Of a stretch of DNA of 64,000 bases, positions 23,026-34,110 are shown piece by piece. The stretch is from Cornus controversa. Lineage: Eukaryota > Streptophyta > Magnoliopsida > Cornales > Cornaceae. Made by a program: the position numbers and the translations under genes. The notes beneath the pieces are model-generated. The model did no database searches. It had not been told where the DNA came from and saw nothing but the letters and a program-made list of their open reading frames with translations. The first letter of the stretch is position 1. The number at the start of each line of letters is the position of its first letter. The stretch is taken from the NCBI GenBank assembly GCA_026545225.1, contig CM048846.1, forward strand, positions 13,665,975 to 13,729,974, written 5' to 3'.

Positions 23026-24153
23026 ATGGTGAATACGAGGAGAAATATCTATGATGTGGTTGAGTTGGGTCAACCCCCCATGAATCGAAGGAGGGCGCCA
23101 AACATACAACCTATACAGCCAGAGGCTCGAGATCCATTGGTACACCCTAGCGTTCAGCAGTTAACCCAACAAAACGATGCAATACTTCAACATATCGCAG
23201 ATCTGCAAAACATAGTGGAATGCGTCGAAAGCGCAAGAAACCCTGGGCGACAACAGAACTAAGGGGGCTGGCTCGAGCAACTGCTCGCTGAGTGCCTCAC
23301 ATCACAATCGATCCGGTAGCAGACAACATCCCCCCGATTAGCCGAGCGAGGGTCAAGTCGATCCCTCGCAGCACCTCCCGGAATGGAGAATCTAGATGCA
23401 ACGAAAGATCGACATGCTAAAGGGTGACAGATCAGGTTATCCAACCAATTAATTGCTCGCCACCACCCAGTTGACCAAATCCCCCTTCACCAAAGATATA
23501 GTCAGAACCAAAAGGCCGAGGAGGTTCACTTTACTGACGTTCGCTACCTTTGATGGAAAAACGGACACGGTGGAGCGTATTTACCGGTACTAACAGAAGA
23601 TGACATTTTACCGATGTTCGCTACCTTGGATGGAAAAACGGATCTGGTGGAGCATATTTACCAGTACCAACAAAAGATGACATTGGATGTCGAAAATGAC
23701 GCACTTATGTGCAAGATCTTCCCGTCCAGTCTGTCTGGGCCAGCGCTGCTTTGGTTCAAGCAGCAGCCAACCCATTCGATACCAAACTTTGATAAACTGT
23801 GCGATCTGTTCGTAGCCCAGTATGTGAGAAACCAGGAACGCAAAAGGATGATCTCCTCGGTGTTCACTATGAGACAAGTCAAATGAGAGACCTTGAAATC
23901 TTTCCTCACCCGTTTTAACTTGGAGATGTCCATGATAGATCAATGCAATCAGACCGCCGCCAGTCGAAACATTTAAGATAACAATTTCTCCAGAAGAAGG
24001 TTTCCATCGATCCCCGGTAAATAACACCCCGAAGGATATGGGCAAATTGAACTTCCGAGCCCAAAAGTAACTGGGGATAGATGAGGATGAGACACCCAGA
24101 ATGCAATGATCAACCTTGATCAATGTGGTGCAAGAAACCAAAAGCCAGGTGGC
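23026..24153 (+). pseudogene. gag part 1 of Tat-type element 1 (fossil)
   Basis: Contains a retrotransposon gag region: words LVEHIYQYQQKMTLD, ALLWFKQQP and LFVAQYV at about 23614-23886 match the capsid-like domain of Gypsy gag. The region is broken and stops being gag-like where the hAT element begins at 24154. Confidence 0.75.
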
Positions 24154-24429
24154 TAGGGCTGTAAATGAACCAAACGTTCAATGAACAGCTCGAGCTCGGC
24201 TTGTTTTCATTTGCTTAGTAAATGAACCAAGCTCAAAAAAATTTTCCAAGCTCGTTTCATAAATGAACCAATCTCAAACAGTTATGAGCTCGGCTCGTTT
24301 GTTCGTGAACATGTTCACAAACTAGGCTCGTAAACATATTCGTGAACATGACATGTTCATGAACCTTGTTTATGAACAGGCTCATAAATGTATAATATAT
24401 ATTATTTTATTACATATAATATATTACAT

Positions 24430-25966
24430 AAAGAGTGACTATTGACTTCCCAAGCATGCTCCTCACGGCATTCGAGAATGCAACTCTTACAGATTTCCAT
24501 TTTGCTGTTTTTCAAGGTAGGCAATCAAGTCCCAACTGTTTACACTACAGGCTTCGAAGAGTCATTCTTCTCTATTGCCTTCCATTTCTCTCTCTCTCAG
24601 GCTCCTCAGTCCTCTCAAGTCTCAAGTTCTCAAAGCTTTGTGGTATCTTGAACCCACAGTCATAGGCCACAAATAAGTTGGGTGGACCTTCTTCCGGTGA
24701 GTTTCTTTTTACTTTATGTGATTCTCTCTTTAAATCTCTCAAATTTTTCTTTACTAAATTAAGGTTTAGCTTTGCAAAAGACTTGGGAATCGTTCTCTCA
24801 TTTGCTCTAGCCCCAACAGAGTGCAAGCTGCAGTGCTTTGTATGTTCGATACACACGTGATATGGGAAGAAACTATTCTACAATGGTCTGTGTGTTATAC
24901 GATGGTTTCTATTTAGGCCCTTTGAGGGACACCTAATTAGTAGTTACTTTGTCCCTGTTTTAGCTTTGGTCCATTATATACTGAAATTAGTAAATTAACT
25001 TACTAAATAATACTAATATTGTTACTCTATTTATGTTTTAGCTTTGTTCCATTGTATATTGAAATTAGTGAATCAACTTGTTGAATATTACTACTACTAG
25101 CATCCCTGTACTCTCCGTTTTAGCTTTGTTCCATTATATACTGAAATTAGTGAATTCTCTTATTGAATATTCATAACAATGATAAATATGCTGATACTAG
25201 GGAAGTTCATGCAAAGACTTGAATTCAATTTGTTTGGATGTCATTCTACTATTCTTTTTCCTTTTGTTTTGGGTTGGGGGTATAAATAGACAAATACAAA
25301 TTCATATATATGAATATAGTCATGAGGTACATTTCTTTTTAGATAATATAAAAAATATATATATACACATATATAATTAAGTTGTGGGTGTTTTTACAGC
25401 CCAACCAATGGACTTTGGTGTGTGTCCTTCTAGTGATTTGGCCATGGAAAATTATAGACATTGCGGTGAATTTGACAAGTTGGCTTGTGATTTTTATTTC
25501 TTTTTATGTTGATAGTTACACATTTCTAAATTCTGATGTGGTTTTGTTTCTCATTATATTTAAATTATCTTTTAAATTTATTTTACTAATTGAGAATTAA
25601 ATTGCAGGGACTCTAGAACTAGTTTCAGCTCTTCACTTGACACCTTTCTAAGATTGCTGCATTAGCACTCCATTAATCAAAGGGATAAAGGGTTTTTTTT
25701 TGCTCTTTCACCTATTTGGTAAGTCCCATATGTTTTTAGTTGTGGTTTAATTGGTAAATAACTCAATAAACTTTTAAACATGAAAAAGAAAATTAAAATG
25801 CTTTCTTAGTCCACATCCCACACGAAAATTGAACTCCATGTCTCCAACATAAATTAATTCTCTTTACTCTCCATTTGAATATCAATTTAATAAAATAAAT
25901 CTTATGTTAATATCTCTATACTTCTTGTCTCAAATCTTATGTTAATCTTTTTTTTTTTTTGCAGAT
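24430..25966 (+). other. 5' leader/promoter region of the hAT element
   Basis: Non-coding stretch between the sub-terminal repeats and the transposase start. It contains splice-like junctions (for example an acceptor TTGCAG near 25606 and the acceptor at about 25964), consistent with a spliced leader. Three near copies of TTTTAGCTTTGTTCCATTAT occur at about 24957, 25036 and 25118, a short tandem structure of about 80 bp. Confidence 0.5.
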
Positions 25967-28140
25967 ATGTCAAATGAGGAGTTTGGATACTCATCTGATC
26001 ATAGTTCATCCACATTTACATTACAAATGGACAAAGTCACTGAAAATGACAAGGTCATTGATGTTGAGGGTCAGGAAGTTGATAACCAAGACAAACCATT
26101 TGAGAAAAAGAAAAGGAAGCGGACCTCTGTTGTTTGGAATGAGTTTCAAGAAGTAGTTCTTCCAAATGGTTCTAAGAAAATAGAATGCATCTATTGCAAA
26201 TGCAGACTCAAATGGAACAGTAAGGGTGCTACAACTCAACTTCATACACATTTGAATTATTGTCAACGTCGTCATCTATCGGATAAAAAACAAAAAGTTT
26301 TATCAACTAGGATGAGGGGTGAGGTAAGTGTTGCAAGTTTCAAGTATGATCATGTAAAAGTTAGGGAGGCTGCAGCACATATGATTTTAGTACATGAGTA
26401 CCCATTTAATATGATGGAGCATGAGTTGTTCAATCATTTCATGGAAACTGCCACTTCCCACTACAAAAAAATTTCACGTGCTATGGCCAAAACAAATTGT
26501 ATGATGGTGTATGAAATTGAAAAGAAGATATTGAAGGGGATCTTGAAGAATGTTGGTAGAGTTAGCCTTACGGGAGACTGATGGAAATCTGGACAAAAAA
26601 TTGGATATATGTGCCTCACCTGACACTTCATAGATTCAGATTGGAAGTTGCATAAACGCATCTTGAATTTCTTTGACATACCACCTCCTCACACTGGGCT
26701 TATTATTTCTGATGCTATCTTTCGGTGTTTAATTGATTGGGGAATAGAAAATAAAGTATCCACTATAACATTGGACAATGCAAGTAACAATGATGTGGCT
26801 ATAAGGATTTTGAAAGATAATTTTACATTGAAACATAAGCTTCTCTTAGGTGGAAAGGTATTCCATGTGAGATGTTGTGCGCACATTATAAATTTGATGG
26901 TGCAGGATGGGATAAATGAAATTGCCAAAGTGATTGAGAATGTTCGTGAGAGTGTGAAATATTTAAAAGCATCAGAAACACGACTTTTTAAATTTGTGGA
27001 GATTGTTAAACAGTTGCAGCCGCCTGCAACAAGGTTGATTTTGGATGTTCCAACACGTTGGAATTCTACAAATGAAATGCTACTTATAGCACTACAATTT
27101 AAGGAAGTCTTCCCAAGGTATCAGGATAGAGATCCAAGTTATCGGTGGTTGCCAACTCCGGATGATTGGGAGAGAGCAGAAAAAGTATGTAAATTTCTGG
27201 AATTGTTTGCTGAGGTCACAAATATCATCTCTGGAAGTGATTATCCAACATCAAATTTGTTTCTCACTGAAGTTGCCAGGATAAAGCGAGAGTTAGATGA
27301 AAAAATTGATCATGAAAGTATCTATATAAGGGTGATGGCTAGTAAGATGAAACAAAAGTTTGATAAATATTGGGGGGATTGTAATTTTTTAATGGCCCTT
27401 GCTGCTATCCTTGATCCAAGGTATAAGATGAAATTGGTTTACTTTTTCTTTCCAAAGATTTACAAAGAGGATGAAACTTGTAAACAAATTGATTCAGTTC
27501 GACTAGCTTTATATGAAATTTATAATGACTATGCTGCAAATTATTCTTCAAGTAGCTCAACACAAGGTGATCCTTTAGATGCTCAAGCAAGTGGTTCTAG
27601 TGGAAATCTTGGTGTTGGTGCTTTAAAAGGGAAGGGCAAAACTAAGGGACAATTTGAATTTGACATGTTTGTTCGAGAAACTAAAAATGTCCAACCTGTG
27701 AAATCAGATTTGGATATTTATCTTGAAGAGGGGGTTTTCATTTGTAGTGAGGGTTCAAATGTCCATTTTGATGCTTTAGAATGGTGGAAGGCAAACAACC
27801 TCAAGTTCCGTGTGTTATCAAAGATGGCAAGTGATATATTATCCATTCATGTTACAACTGTAGCTTCTGAAGTTGCCTTCAGCACTGGAGGTAGAGTAAT
27901 TGATCCTTATCGTTCGTCATTCTCTACCAAAACTGTAGAATCTCTCATTTGTGGTGGAGATTGGATCCGTGCGCTTCATGGAATTAAGAAGTCATCAAAA
28001 GTATGCCTATATTTAGTTAATTAAATTTTTCTATAAGCTATTTAGTTTTATCAAATCAGAAATTTAAATCTAACATGTGTTACTATTATGTGCAGAGTAA
28101 AAAGACTATTAAGAAGATTGAGATACCAGTACCTGAATGA
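25967..28140 (+). pseudogene. hAT transposase (BED finger, hATC), two in-frame stops
   Basis: RICESLEEPER/DAYSLEEPER-like hAT transposase that would act on its own element's ends. The start ATG at 25967 follows a T-rich acceptor site (TTTTGCAG), implying non-coding 5' exons. A BED zinc finger lies at about residues 55-100 (Cys74, Cys77, His95, Cys99). The central RNase H-like region includes LDNASNND (about 26773) and CCAHIINLMV (about 26874). A hATC dimerisation domain is at about 27700-27985 (DALEWWKAN, VASEVAFSTGGRV). A GT-AG intron at 28001-28095 leads to a last exon, 28096-28140. The frame is otherwise continuous but holds TGA at 26579-26581 and at 26621-26623, so full-length protein is not expected from this copy. 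Overall conservation is high, suggesting recent loss of function. Confidence 0.88.
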
Positions 28141-28189
28141 CTCATATTAGGTACTTAATCTTTTTATATACTTTTCTCTTTTTTATGTT

Positions 28190-29240
28190 AAATAAATTTC
28201 TTTTACCCTCAAAAAATATCTTTGATAACTAATTCTTAATGAGCAATTGTTGACCTTTTTTTTTTGCATCAAAAGTATTGGAGATAAGAAGTATTAAACT
28301 ATTGAATTTTGTTGGGTAATTAATTTTTTTTAATATACTTTGCAATACTTTGGATGTTAAATAACTTTTTTTCTCAAAAAATGATGTTTGATAACTAATT
28401 CTCAATTGTCCAGGTTGAAGACCTTTTTCTTTGCAACTTTTAATGTTCATTACAAGAGAATTTTGGAGCTTGAAGTCGTAAACTAGAGATGGTATGTTAG
28501 ATACAACTTAGCAGTTTATTTTTGAAGCTATGTTGAGATCATAGAAGTTTATCTTTTGAAAATTCCTTGAATGAGAATATTGTTAAGTATGATCTATATA
28601 TATTGACTAAATTGCATCAAGACTCCATATCTTTTGGTTGGATGGTGAAAATATCAGTTTTACAAATGATGTAGAACTTGTTTGTTGGGTTATAAACAGG
28701 AATTAAGGTTTCTTAGTCTTGAATATGCTGATTGCATGTTTTTGAGTCCAATCTTCTGCAGGTTATTAAACTATTTCATTTTGTTAGGTAATTTTTTTTA
28801 ATATACTTATTTACAATGCTTTTGATGTTAAATAATCTTTTTTCTCAAAAAATGATGTTTGATAACTAATTCTCAATTTTGCAGGTTGAAGATTTTTTTC
28901 TTTGCAACTTTTGATGTTCGTTGCAAGAGAATTTTGGAGCTTGAAGACTTAAACTAGTGATAATATGTTAGATGCAACTTAGCAGTTTGTTTTTGAAAGG
29001 ATGTTAAGATCATTTTAGTTTATCTTTTGGAAATCTCTTGAATGAGATTACTGATAAGTATGATCTATATGTATTGACTAAATTGCCTCAAGACTCCATA
29101 TCTTTTGGTTGGATGGTGGAAGTATCAATTTTTGCAAATGATGTTGAACTAGTTTGTTGGGTTATAAATTATAATTAAGGTTTTGTTGGTCTTGAATATG
29201 TTAGTTAATTTTTTTTTACTCTAATCTTCTGTAGGTTATT
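28190..29240 (+). repeat. ~475-bp tandem duplication in the hAT 3' region
   Basis: Two close copies, about 28285-28757 and 28758-29235, share AATGATGTTTGATAACTAAT, AGCAGTTT and CAAGACTCCATATCTTTTGG in the same order. A weaker partial third copy precedes them at about 28190-28284. The block lies between the transposase stop and the right sub-terminal repeats and is not coding. Confidence 0.8.
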
Positions 29241-29709
29241 GTTGATTCAAAACAACACCCATATAAGGTGGATATTTGAAAATGGTGAATATATTACTAG
29301 ATTGAATAATAGCAGGAGGCTTTGACTCTATTAGAATATATTGAAATTATAGCAAATTTTATTTTAATAACTTTTCTTTTAAAAGGAAGAAATTTGGGGT
29401 AATTAATACACTGTTCTGTTATGATTTTTTTTATGAAATTTTCTTAGTTCCTGCCATTTTCTCTTTCTATGATTTTCTTAAACAAGCTTGAGCTTGTTAT
29501 CAAGCTCGAGCTTTATAAAGAGCTTGAGCTTGAGCTTGGCTTGTTTAGCTAAGCGAGCCGAGCTCGAGCTTACTCATTTATGTTTAAGCCGAGCTTGAAC
29601 AGTAGTATGGAAGCTCGAGTTGAGCTCAAGCCGAGCTTGAACACTCCTACAAAATAATCGAGCCGAGCTTGAACAAGTTACTACTCGGCTCGGCTCAATT
29701 ACAGCCCTA

Positions 29710-30250
29710 CAGGTGGCCAAGGCGAAGCCACCCTGCATGCCTTCCTCATCTGCTCTTGAGGTTGTGAAAGGATAGAAGATTAAGGAGAAGATCACTCCTC
29801 TAAAATTAACTCTGGCCAGACTCTACTATGAAAATAAGGGCAAAGGAATTTTTTGCCCCCTCTAACTATTAGGAAACCACTAAAGTAGAGGGATAAGAAT
29901 AAACACTCTTCCCTCCACAATGAATTTGGCCATACCATCAACGAGTGTAAGAGTTTAAGATAGCAAGTCGAAGCCCTGATCGCAAAAGGAGGTTTGGCGG
30001 AGTACGTCATTCGGGAAGAACAGGTAAGAACTGGTGATCAGCCCAAACAAAAGTCAAACAGACAGCTCAATACTATTTCGGTCTGGATTATTAATATTAT
30101 TCATGGCCGACTAGCCTCAGACCAAGAAAATGAGTCTGAAAGGTGGTCGAATCTCAGAAGTGCCGAGAAGATCCAGAAAATTGGAGAAGTCCGCTTATTA
30201 CGCCGATCGTCTTCATGGACAAAGACATGAGCAGGGTCTAAGTGCCCCAC
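29710..30250 (+). pseudogene. gag part 2 of Tat-type element 1 (fossil)
   Basis: Gag C-terminal region resumes after the hAT element. HNEFGHTINECKSL followed by ALIAKGGLAEYVI (about 29915-30010) matches the zinc-knuckle-like motif and following segment of Tat gag proteins. Broken. Confidence 0.7.
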
Positions 30251-30640
30251 GAAGATCCTCTCGTGATTAGTCTCATTGTCTCCAACTGTAAGATGGGTTT
30301 AGAACCAGAACGTGTCAAGCCTACCGCCAAACCACTCATAGGCTTCGACGGTAAGCAAGTGACTCCAGTAGGTTGCCGAGCTCCTAGTTACTGCAGTCTC
30401 AAGAACACTGACTGAGGCCTTCATCATTGTCGACTATAACTCTTCATATAACATGATAATGGGAAGAGGTTGGATACATAAGATGATGCAAGGAGTCCTT
30501 TCAACGCTTCAACAACTTATGAGGTGCATCGTGCCGTACGGGAAAGGCATAGTTGACATCATAGGAGATCAAGTTGCTGCCAAAAGGTGCTATGCCCTTA
30601 CGCTAAAGGGAAAAGCAAAGCAAGGAGAGCCAACCAAATA
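30250..30640 (+). pseudogene. Protease region of Tat-type element 1 (fossil)
   Basis: The C-terminal part of the retropepsin region is recognisable from YNSSYNMIMGRGWIHKM at about 30430-30495. It is broken and shorter than a complete protease. Confidence 0.6.
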
Positions 30641-30782
30641 GCAATCACAGAACTCTCTGCTAAAAGGCGTTCTTCAGGAACGAAAAAAGGAAAGTCCAAC
30701 TGAGGAACCGTTCAAGGAGGTAGAGATCATTCCTGGCAAAGATCCTACTAACTTAGGGACCTCTTAATCCCAAACAGACAGA

Positions 30783-31480
30783 GTGCAGTTAATACAGCTG
30801 CTAAGAGAGAATGTTAACATTTTTGCTTGGGACCACACGGACATGTCTGGCATAGACCTCTCAGTGTCATGCCATGTACTCAACGTCAATCCTAACTTCC
30901 CACCTGTCAAGCAAAAGCAGATATGGTTCACCCTAGAAAAGAACCAGATTATCGCTTCGGAAGTACATCGGCTCTTACAAGTAGGGTTCATCAGGGAAAT
31001 TCAGTTCCCAAACTGGCTTTCGAATGTAGTGGTGGTTCAAAAAAAGAACGACAAATGGAGGGTCTGCATAGATTTTACCAATCTAAATAAATCCTACCCT
31101 AATGATAGTTTCCCTTTGCCAAAAATTGATCAGATGGTCGATGTCACAACTAGGTACGAACGACTGACATTCCTTGACACATACTTAGGATACAACCAGA
31201 TCTTGATGAATCCGACAAATCAAGAAAAAACTTCCTTTATTATCGAAAAGGGGACTTACTGTTACAAGGTGATACCGTTCGGACTCAAGAATGCAGGAGC
31301 AACTTACCAATGATTCATCAACAAAGTCTTCAAAATTTTGATGGGTCGAACGGTTAAGGCATATATAGATGACATGGTGTTGAAAAGCTCTAAGAGGGAA
31401 GACCACGTGCAGCATCTATAGGAAGTATTTGACACCCTGAGAAGCTATAATATGAGACTGAACCCATCAAAATGTACCTA
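30783..31480 (+). pseudogene. Reverse transcriptase of Tat-type element 1 (fossil)
   Basis: Gypsy RT with the usual landmarks in order: SNVVVVQKKNDKWRVCIDF, FPLPKIDQMVD, YLGYNQILM, then the catalytic YIDDM region near 31366. Broken, with a few breaks. Confidence 0.85.
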
Positions 31481-31769
31481 CGACATTTCCTCAAGATAGT
31501 TTATTGGGTACATCGTGAACTGAACAGGGATAGAGACGAGCCCAGTTCAGGTGAAGGCCTTTATCCAGAACAAGGAATCGAAGACTCACAGAGACGTTCA
31601 GATCCTGACAGGACGCATTGCCGTTCTGAGCAGATTCATCTCTCGGCTGTCAGACAAATATAAACGCTTCTTCAAGGCCATCCGATCGAAGGGAAAAGAA
31701 GTATAGGGGATGAACAGAGTGAAGCCTTGGCAAGGCTAAAACAGTACCTAATCTAGCTACCAACGCTCT

Positions 31770-32242
31770 CAGCACCTAATGCTGAAGAATCTCTACACTT
31801 ATATCTCGCGGTATCCCGAACGGCCACCAACACCGTCTTGATCAGAGAACTTGACAAAAAATAGTACCCGGTGTTCTATTCAAGCAAGACTATGGCTGAG
31901 GCAGAACAAAGGTACTCAAAGATGGAGAAGGTTATACTAGTCCTGGTCCAAGCAAAGAGGAAGCTTTGGCATTACTTCGAGGCTCACCTGATTATTATCC
32001 CAACTAAACTTCTGATCAGAGCGATCCTTCATAAGCCTGATCAGTCAGGAAGAGTAGCCAAATGGCCGATAGAGCTGGGTGTCTATGAAATAACCTACGA
32101 ACCTCGAACTGTCATAAAGGGACAGGCAGTTGCAGACTTCTTGCTAGAATACAAACCTGAAAGTGACGAGGAGACAGAACTTCAGTTGTCATGCCTTGAA
32201 ATTCGGACTACCGAGACTCCCCCTGGCCGACCTGAATTCCAA
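31770..32242 (+). pseudogene. RNase H of Tat-type element 1 (fossil)
   Basis: QRYSKMEKVILVLVQAKRKL, then AKWPIELGVYEITYEPRT and GQAVADFLLEY, are the first (pol-type) RNase H domain and linker of Gypsy elements. The linker is cut by the chromovirus-type insertion. Broken. Confidence 0.8.
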
Positions 32243-32303
32243 GTGTGAACCCGTTCACTCAACCACATGAACTATTTCAACACTAATCTCACCTTGATAT
32301 CAA

Positions 32304-32315
32304 GCTCTGATACCA
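32304..32315 (-). other. Primer binding site (initiator tRNA-Met type), minus strand
   Basis: The minus strand reads TGGTATCAGAGC three bases after the LTR end. This is the complement of the initiator tRNA-Met 3' end used by chromoviruses and Copia elements. Confidence 0.8.
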
Positions 32316-32318
32316 CGC

Positions 32319-33250
32319 TGTCACGCCCTGATTTTTGACTCCCGGGGAATCAGAGGTAGCTTCTGTCCATTAAGCCCCAATGGATCATCTTTATCCTCAA
32401 ATACCATGGGAACTTGACTCTATTATTGCACATAGATATGCACGAATTCACCTTACCCAACCTTAATGGACCCTACATGAAACCATATCACTTTAGTGGA
32501 AATTTCATTTATTCACACCCATAAATCACTCATTTCCATAACTTAATATTTCTTGTGATCTGAAACTGAAACTGATACCTATATGATTGGATAGAGAATC
32601 CAAAATACTCAATTTAAATAAAATCACACTCAATTCTGATTTAAAACAAATAAGTTATGCCTGATTGAAGTTTGGGCAAATTTTGAAGCATGCTACGAAA
32701 AGTGGTTTCGATGCATCGAAATGATGATTTCGATGAATCGAAAGTTCAATGTATCGAACAAGTATCGACCAAAAATAACTCTCGAAACTTTTGGTTTTCT
32801 AAAATCTTGCAAGTTTTTTGATGCATCGAACCTGTTATTTCGATGCATCAAAATGGACATTTCAATGCATCGAAATTCCTAGACTGGTGCACTTGGAGAA
32901 AATCCTGCAGCTATGCATTTTCCTCTTTTTGGCATTCTAAGTCCATTCAACCACCTAATTCACTCATACAACATTCAATTAACATGCTAAATCTATTAGC
33001 ATCATTCATAAACCAAAATTCAAGCCCTCTCTAAAAATCATGTCTCAAAACCATCATTCTCACTATTTTCATTTATCAACTCATGCATACATACATTCCA
33101 TACTCCATTTACTCAAAATTTTCATACATGAAGTCATAACTCAAGAGGAAAATGGTCTTGTAATCTCATACATCTCAAAAACATACATTTTGCTCAAAAG
33201 GTATATATCATCCATAAGAGTTCCAAGTTCATAGTCATTACAAGAATTCA
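32319..33250 (-). repeat. Chromovirus-type LTR, segment 1
   Basis: The 3' part of the minus-strand LTR, up to the solo LTR insertion. It includes a cluster of TTTCGATGCATCGAAA-type palindromes at about 32705-32875. No host gene is present. Confidence 0.65.
32700..32880. repeat. Cluster of TCGATGCATCGA palindromes
   Basis: About six perfect or near copies of the palindrome TTTCGATGCATCGAA lie in 180 bp (for example at 32706, 32728, 32747, 32820, 32838 and 32862), inside the chromovirus-type LTR. It is unknown whether they bind a protein or simply reflect local duplication. Confidence 0.75.
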
Positions 33251-33556
33251 TGTAAGGACCGGAATAATTTTGACCGGTTTCGGGTGATTTTGGACAGGAC
33301 CGATTTTTTTTTTTCGAATAAATTAAAATTCGAAAATATGTTATATATATATATATGGAATTATATATATATATATATATATATATGAAGTTGGAGGATA
33401 TAGATATATATATATATATGGGAATATATATATATATGCATATGGTGGGTCCATATGTGATTATGGATAAATAGAGAGGGATCTTGGTAATTATATAAGT
33501 AAGTGTGGGAAAATACATGTGAATACATGTATTGTGTGATGTTATGTATGTATATA

Positions 33557-33558
33557 TA

Positions 33559-33620
<62 letters not shown>
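33557..33620. repeat. (TA)n(TG)n compound microsatellite
   Basis: About 18 TA units pass into about 13 TG units inside the solo LTR. Confidence 0.9.
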
Positions 33621-33621
<1 letters not shown>

Positions 33622-33779
33622 GAGGAGGATAAGTGGACCAAAAGAAAGGGAAAAGAAGAGAAGAGACCAAAAGTGGTCTCGGCTGGGAAAGAAGAAAAGA
33701 AGAAAGAAAAAAAAGAAAAGAAAAGAAGAGAGAAGAGGAATTCGGGGAGAGAGAGAAAAAACCGAGGAAGGAGATAAGG

Positions 33780-34110
33780 GTGCTCACGGCGGGGCTTCGC
33801 CTGGGCGACGGCAACGGCGGTGCTCCGGCAGCGGCTGGAGTGGCGGCTGGTGGCGACGATGCTGGCGGTTTGGTCGGCTGGATCGTCGGGTTCCGTAACT
33901 GGTGGGTTGGGCTTCGGTTGCTCACGGTGGATCTGGGTTTTCACGGCTGTTTGGACAGCTTGTTGGGGTGGTTCACGGCGGCAGTGGACGGTCCTCTTGG
34001 CCGGAAGTGCTGGGGTTTTGGGTGGTGTTTGGCTCGGTTGTAGCGGTGTTCGACAGAGGGTTGTTCTGGCTGTGGGATGGCCGGAGAGGATGACCGGAAT
34101 GGTGGCTGGT
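33780..34110. other. GC-rich island within the solo LTR
   Basis: This 330-bp stretch is far richer in G and C than anything else in the window, with many CGGCGG/GGCTGG words and several overlapping open frames on both strands. None has a recognisable domain. The preceding 150 bases are nearly pure purine. It is probably part of the LTR's leader region. Confidence 0.6.

Larger units (their letters stand above)
24154..29709 (+). mobile_element. hAT element, 5.56 kb, perfect 8-bp TSD
   Basis: Ends are TAGGGCTGTAAATGAACC on the left and, on the minus strand, TAGGGCTGTAATTGAGCC on the right: 11 identical terminal bases and 18 imperfect. CAGGTGGC is duplicated exactly at 24146-24153 and 29710-29717. 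Sub-terminal regions are rich in short AAGCTCGAGCTTG- and GTTCATGAAC-type words, typical of transposase-binding zones. Gypsy gag sequence resumes on the right, so this is a clean insertion into the fossil retroelement. One transposase gene is inside. The exact TSD argues for a recent insertion. Confidence 0.92.
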
